Origin: Bifidobacterium breve
GTDB lineage: Bacteria > Actinomycetota > Acidimicrobiia > Acidimicrobiales > Ilumatobacteraceae
Assembly: GCA_945862045.1 (NCBI GenBank)
Contig: CAMAWR010000011.1
Coordinates: 1 to 59,273 of the forward strand
Length of the DNA stretch: 59,273 nt
Reading direction: 5' to 3'
Shown here: positions 58,304 to 59,273 of the stretch, one piece after another
Position numbering within the stretch: the first letter of the stretch is position 1
Layout: every line of letters begins with the position of its first letter
The notes under the pieces: model-generated
The model's database searches: none
The model's input: the letters and a program-made list of their open reading frames with translations, nothing else
What the model was told of the DNA's origin: nothing
Position numbers and translations under genes: made by a program

Positions 58304-59176
58304 ATGTTGCGGCTCGTACTTCCGAAAGGCTCACTCGAAGCGGCAACCTTCGACTTGTTCGACACGGCTGATCTGACGGTCAAGCGGTCGTCCGAAGTCG
58401 ACTACCGCGCCTCAATCGACGACCCCCGAGTCAATGATGTGCGCATCCTGCGCCCGCAGGAGATTCCGGTGTACGTCGCGGAAGGCTTGTTCGATATTGG
58501 CATCACCGGTCGTGACTGGATCGAAGAGACCAGCAGCACCGTTCAGTCACTCGGCAAATTGAACTACTCCAAGGTGTCGAGCGACCCGGTGCGCATCGTC
58601 GTGGCGGTCGCCCACGACTCGGCATTCAAAAAAGTGGGGGACCTGCCCAAGGGTGTGCGGGTCACCAGTGAGTATCCGCGGCTTACGAAGCAATTCTTTG
58701 CCGATCGCAAGATCGATGCCGACGTGCGGCTGTCGTACGGTGCCAGCGAGGCGAAGGTGCCCGACATTGCCGACTGTGTCGTCGACCTCACCGAAACTGG
58801 CCGCGCCTTGCGGGCTGCAGGCTTGCGGATCATCGACACGATTCTCACCAGTCACACCGAATTTATTGCCAACCCAACCGCATATGGCGACCCGACGAAG
58901 CGTCACGCAATGGAGCAGTTGCTCACGTTGCTGCAAGGTGCGCTTGAGGCCCGCGGCAAGGTGCTCGTCAAGCTCAATGTGAGTGACGCCTGTTATGCAG
59001 CAGTGTTGCAGGTATTGCCGGCGGCTAAGTCGCCGACAGTATCGAAGTTGGCGTCAGGTGATTGGGCAGTGGAGTCGGTGGTCGAAAAGCGCACCGTCAA
59101 CACGGTGATTCCGGCGTTGAAGGATGCGGGTGCGACCGACATTCTTGAAATACCAATCTCCAAGATCATTCACTAA
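58304..59176 (+). CDS. hisG: ATP phosphoribosyltransferase, long form
   Basis: A 290-residue HisG that opens histidine synthesis by joining ATP and PRPP. LRLVLPKGSLE, the EGLFDIGITGRDWIEE block and the PRPP-binding VDLTETGRALRAAGLRII are present. The extra C-terminal part from about residue 210 is the ACT-like regulatory domain of the long form, so histidine feedback inhibition is expected. No hisI or hisE is seen nearby. A minus-strand gene overlaps its end by 11 bp. Confidence 0.95.
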   Translation: MLRLVLPKGSLEAATFDLFDTADLTVKRSSEVDYRASIDDPRVNDVRILRPQEIPVYVAEGLFDIGITGRDWIEETSSTVQSLGKLNYSKVSSDPVRIVVAVAHDSAFKKVGDLPKGVRVTSEYPRLTKQFFADRKIDADVRLSYGASEAKVPDIADCVVDLTETGRALRAAGLRIIDTILTSHTEFIANPTAYGDPTKRHAMEQLLTLLQGALEARGKVLVKLNVSDACYAAVLQVLPAAKSPTVSKLASGDWAVESVVEKRTVNTVIPALKDAGATDILEIPISKIIH

Positions 59177-59273
59177 TCCGTCGTTGAGCCGGTAACCGTA
59201 CTTCCACGACCAAGTCGGGGAACTGCAACGTGATCCCGCCGAAGATCATTTCGTGTTCATGAATGATGGGTGC
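59166..59273 (-). CDS. C-terminal end of an unidentified minus-strand protein
   Basis: An open frame on the minus strand runs from the window edge to TGA at 59166-59168, giving 35 residues, with EMIFGGITLQFPDLVVEVRLP in the middle. It lies antisense to the last bases of hisG and continues off the window. The pattern looks like a beta-strand end of a globular protein. I do not recognise it, and a chance frame is possible. Confidence 0.45.
   Translation of the reverse strand, partial: APIIHEHEMIFGGITLQFPDLVVEVRLPAQRRISE

Noticed and set aside
1-59273. CRISPR arrays, insertion sequences, prophage, toxin-antitoxin or restriction genes
   Set aside because: No repeat-spacer pattern, transposase, integrase, phage structural gene or defence-related domain was found. 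The only repeats are the two short 26 bp-period duplications.

Overview
The window is 59 kb of compact chromosome, at roughly 58% GC by eye, from a high-GC Gram-positive (actinobacterial) lineage. Acidimicrobiia or a close relative is my best guess. This rests on an actinobacterial-looking PPOX/F420-type oxidoreductase, a MoxR-CoxE pair, Cys-free ribosomal protein paralogues, a CrtL-type lycopene cyclase and many TAGNNT promoter hexamers. I see no prophage, insertion sequence, CRISPR array, restriction or defence island. Almost everything is core or metabolic.

Layout. 1-5100: end of a class I aldolase gene, two tiny membrane proteins, tRNA-Gly(TCC), an aldehyde dehydrogenase and a Zn/Mn ABC importer (ZnuACB type). 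5097-13798: an S51-like/CysRS-tail fusion with an alpha/beta hydrolase, an Fe(II)/2OG oxygenase, phosphofructokinase, uracil phosphoribosyltransferase, a GNAT plus OSBS/NSAR pair, and a minus-strand run containing a desulfurase-like enzyme, tRNA-Pro(TGG) and a PPOX protein. 13833-18516: tig-clpP-clpX-folC. 18532-27392: ndk, the rod-shape genes mreB-mreC-mreD-mrdA-rodA, RNase E/G, rplU and rpmA. 27378-33300: nucleoside hydrolase, dgt, obgE, proB, murJ. 33413-38619: MoxR, CoxE, a histidine phosphatase, lycopene cyclase, SURF1 and a DCC thiol oxidoreductase. 38620-39939: metX behind a compact SAM riboswitch. 39976-46357: small hypotheticals, an EamA transporter, tRNA-Gly(GCC), modABC, a DUF1295 protein and an ABC-F ATPase. 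46404-53852: a PLP decarboxylase, an FMN hydroxy-acid oxidase, L31/L28/L33, a cystathionine gamma-synthase-family enzyme, a membrane protein, tRNA-Cys and an alkylsulfatase-like protein. 53860-59273: a sulfatase, an RsmC-like methyltransferase, def, fmt, hisG and the end of an unidentified minus-strand gene.

How it works together. Protein quality control (trigger factor, ClpXP, deformylase, formyltransferase), cell elongation (MreBCD, PBP2, RodA, MurJ) and ribosome/RNA maturation (RNase E/G, L21, L27, Obg) form the housekeeping core. Methionine supply (MetX, a CGS-family enzyme) is controlled at metX by SAM. Zinc handling may link the ZnuACB importer to the cysteine-free L31/L33 proteins, but no Zur box was found.

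The most striking genome-wide signal is promoter layout. Sixteen genes have a TANNNT hexamer ending 6-9 nt before the start codon, which implies leaderless transcripts. Two tRNA genes lie inside protein operons with 1-8 nt gaps, and six convergent gene pairs overlap at their 3' ends. The best candidates for new biology are the SAM-family riboswitch with very short P2 and P4, the tRNA-embedded operons, the S51/CysRS-tail fusion and an alkylsulfatase homologue with a rearranged metal site. None of these amounts to a clear undescribed multi-gene system.
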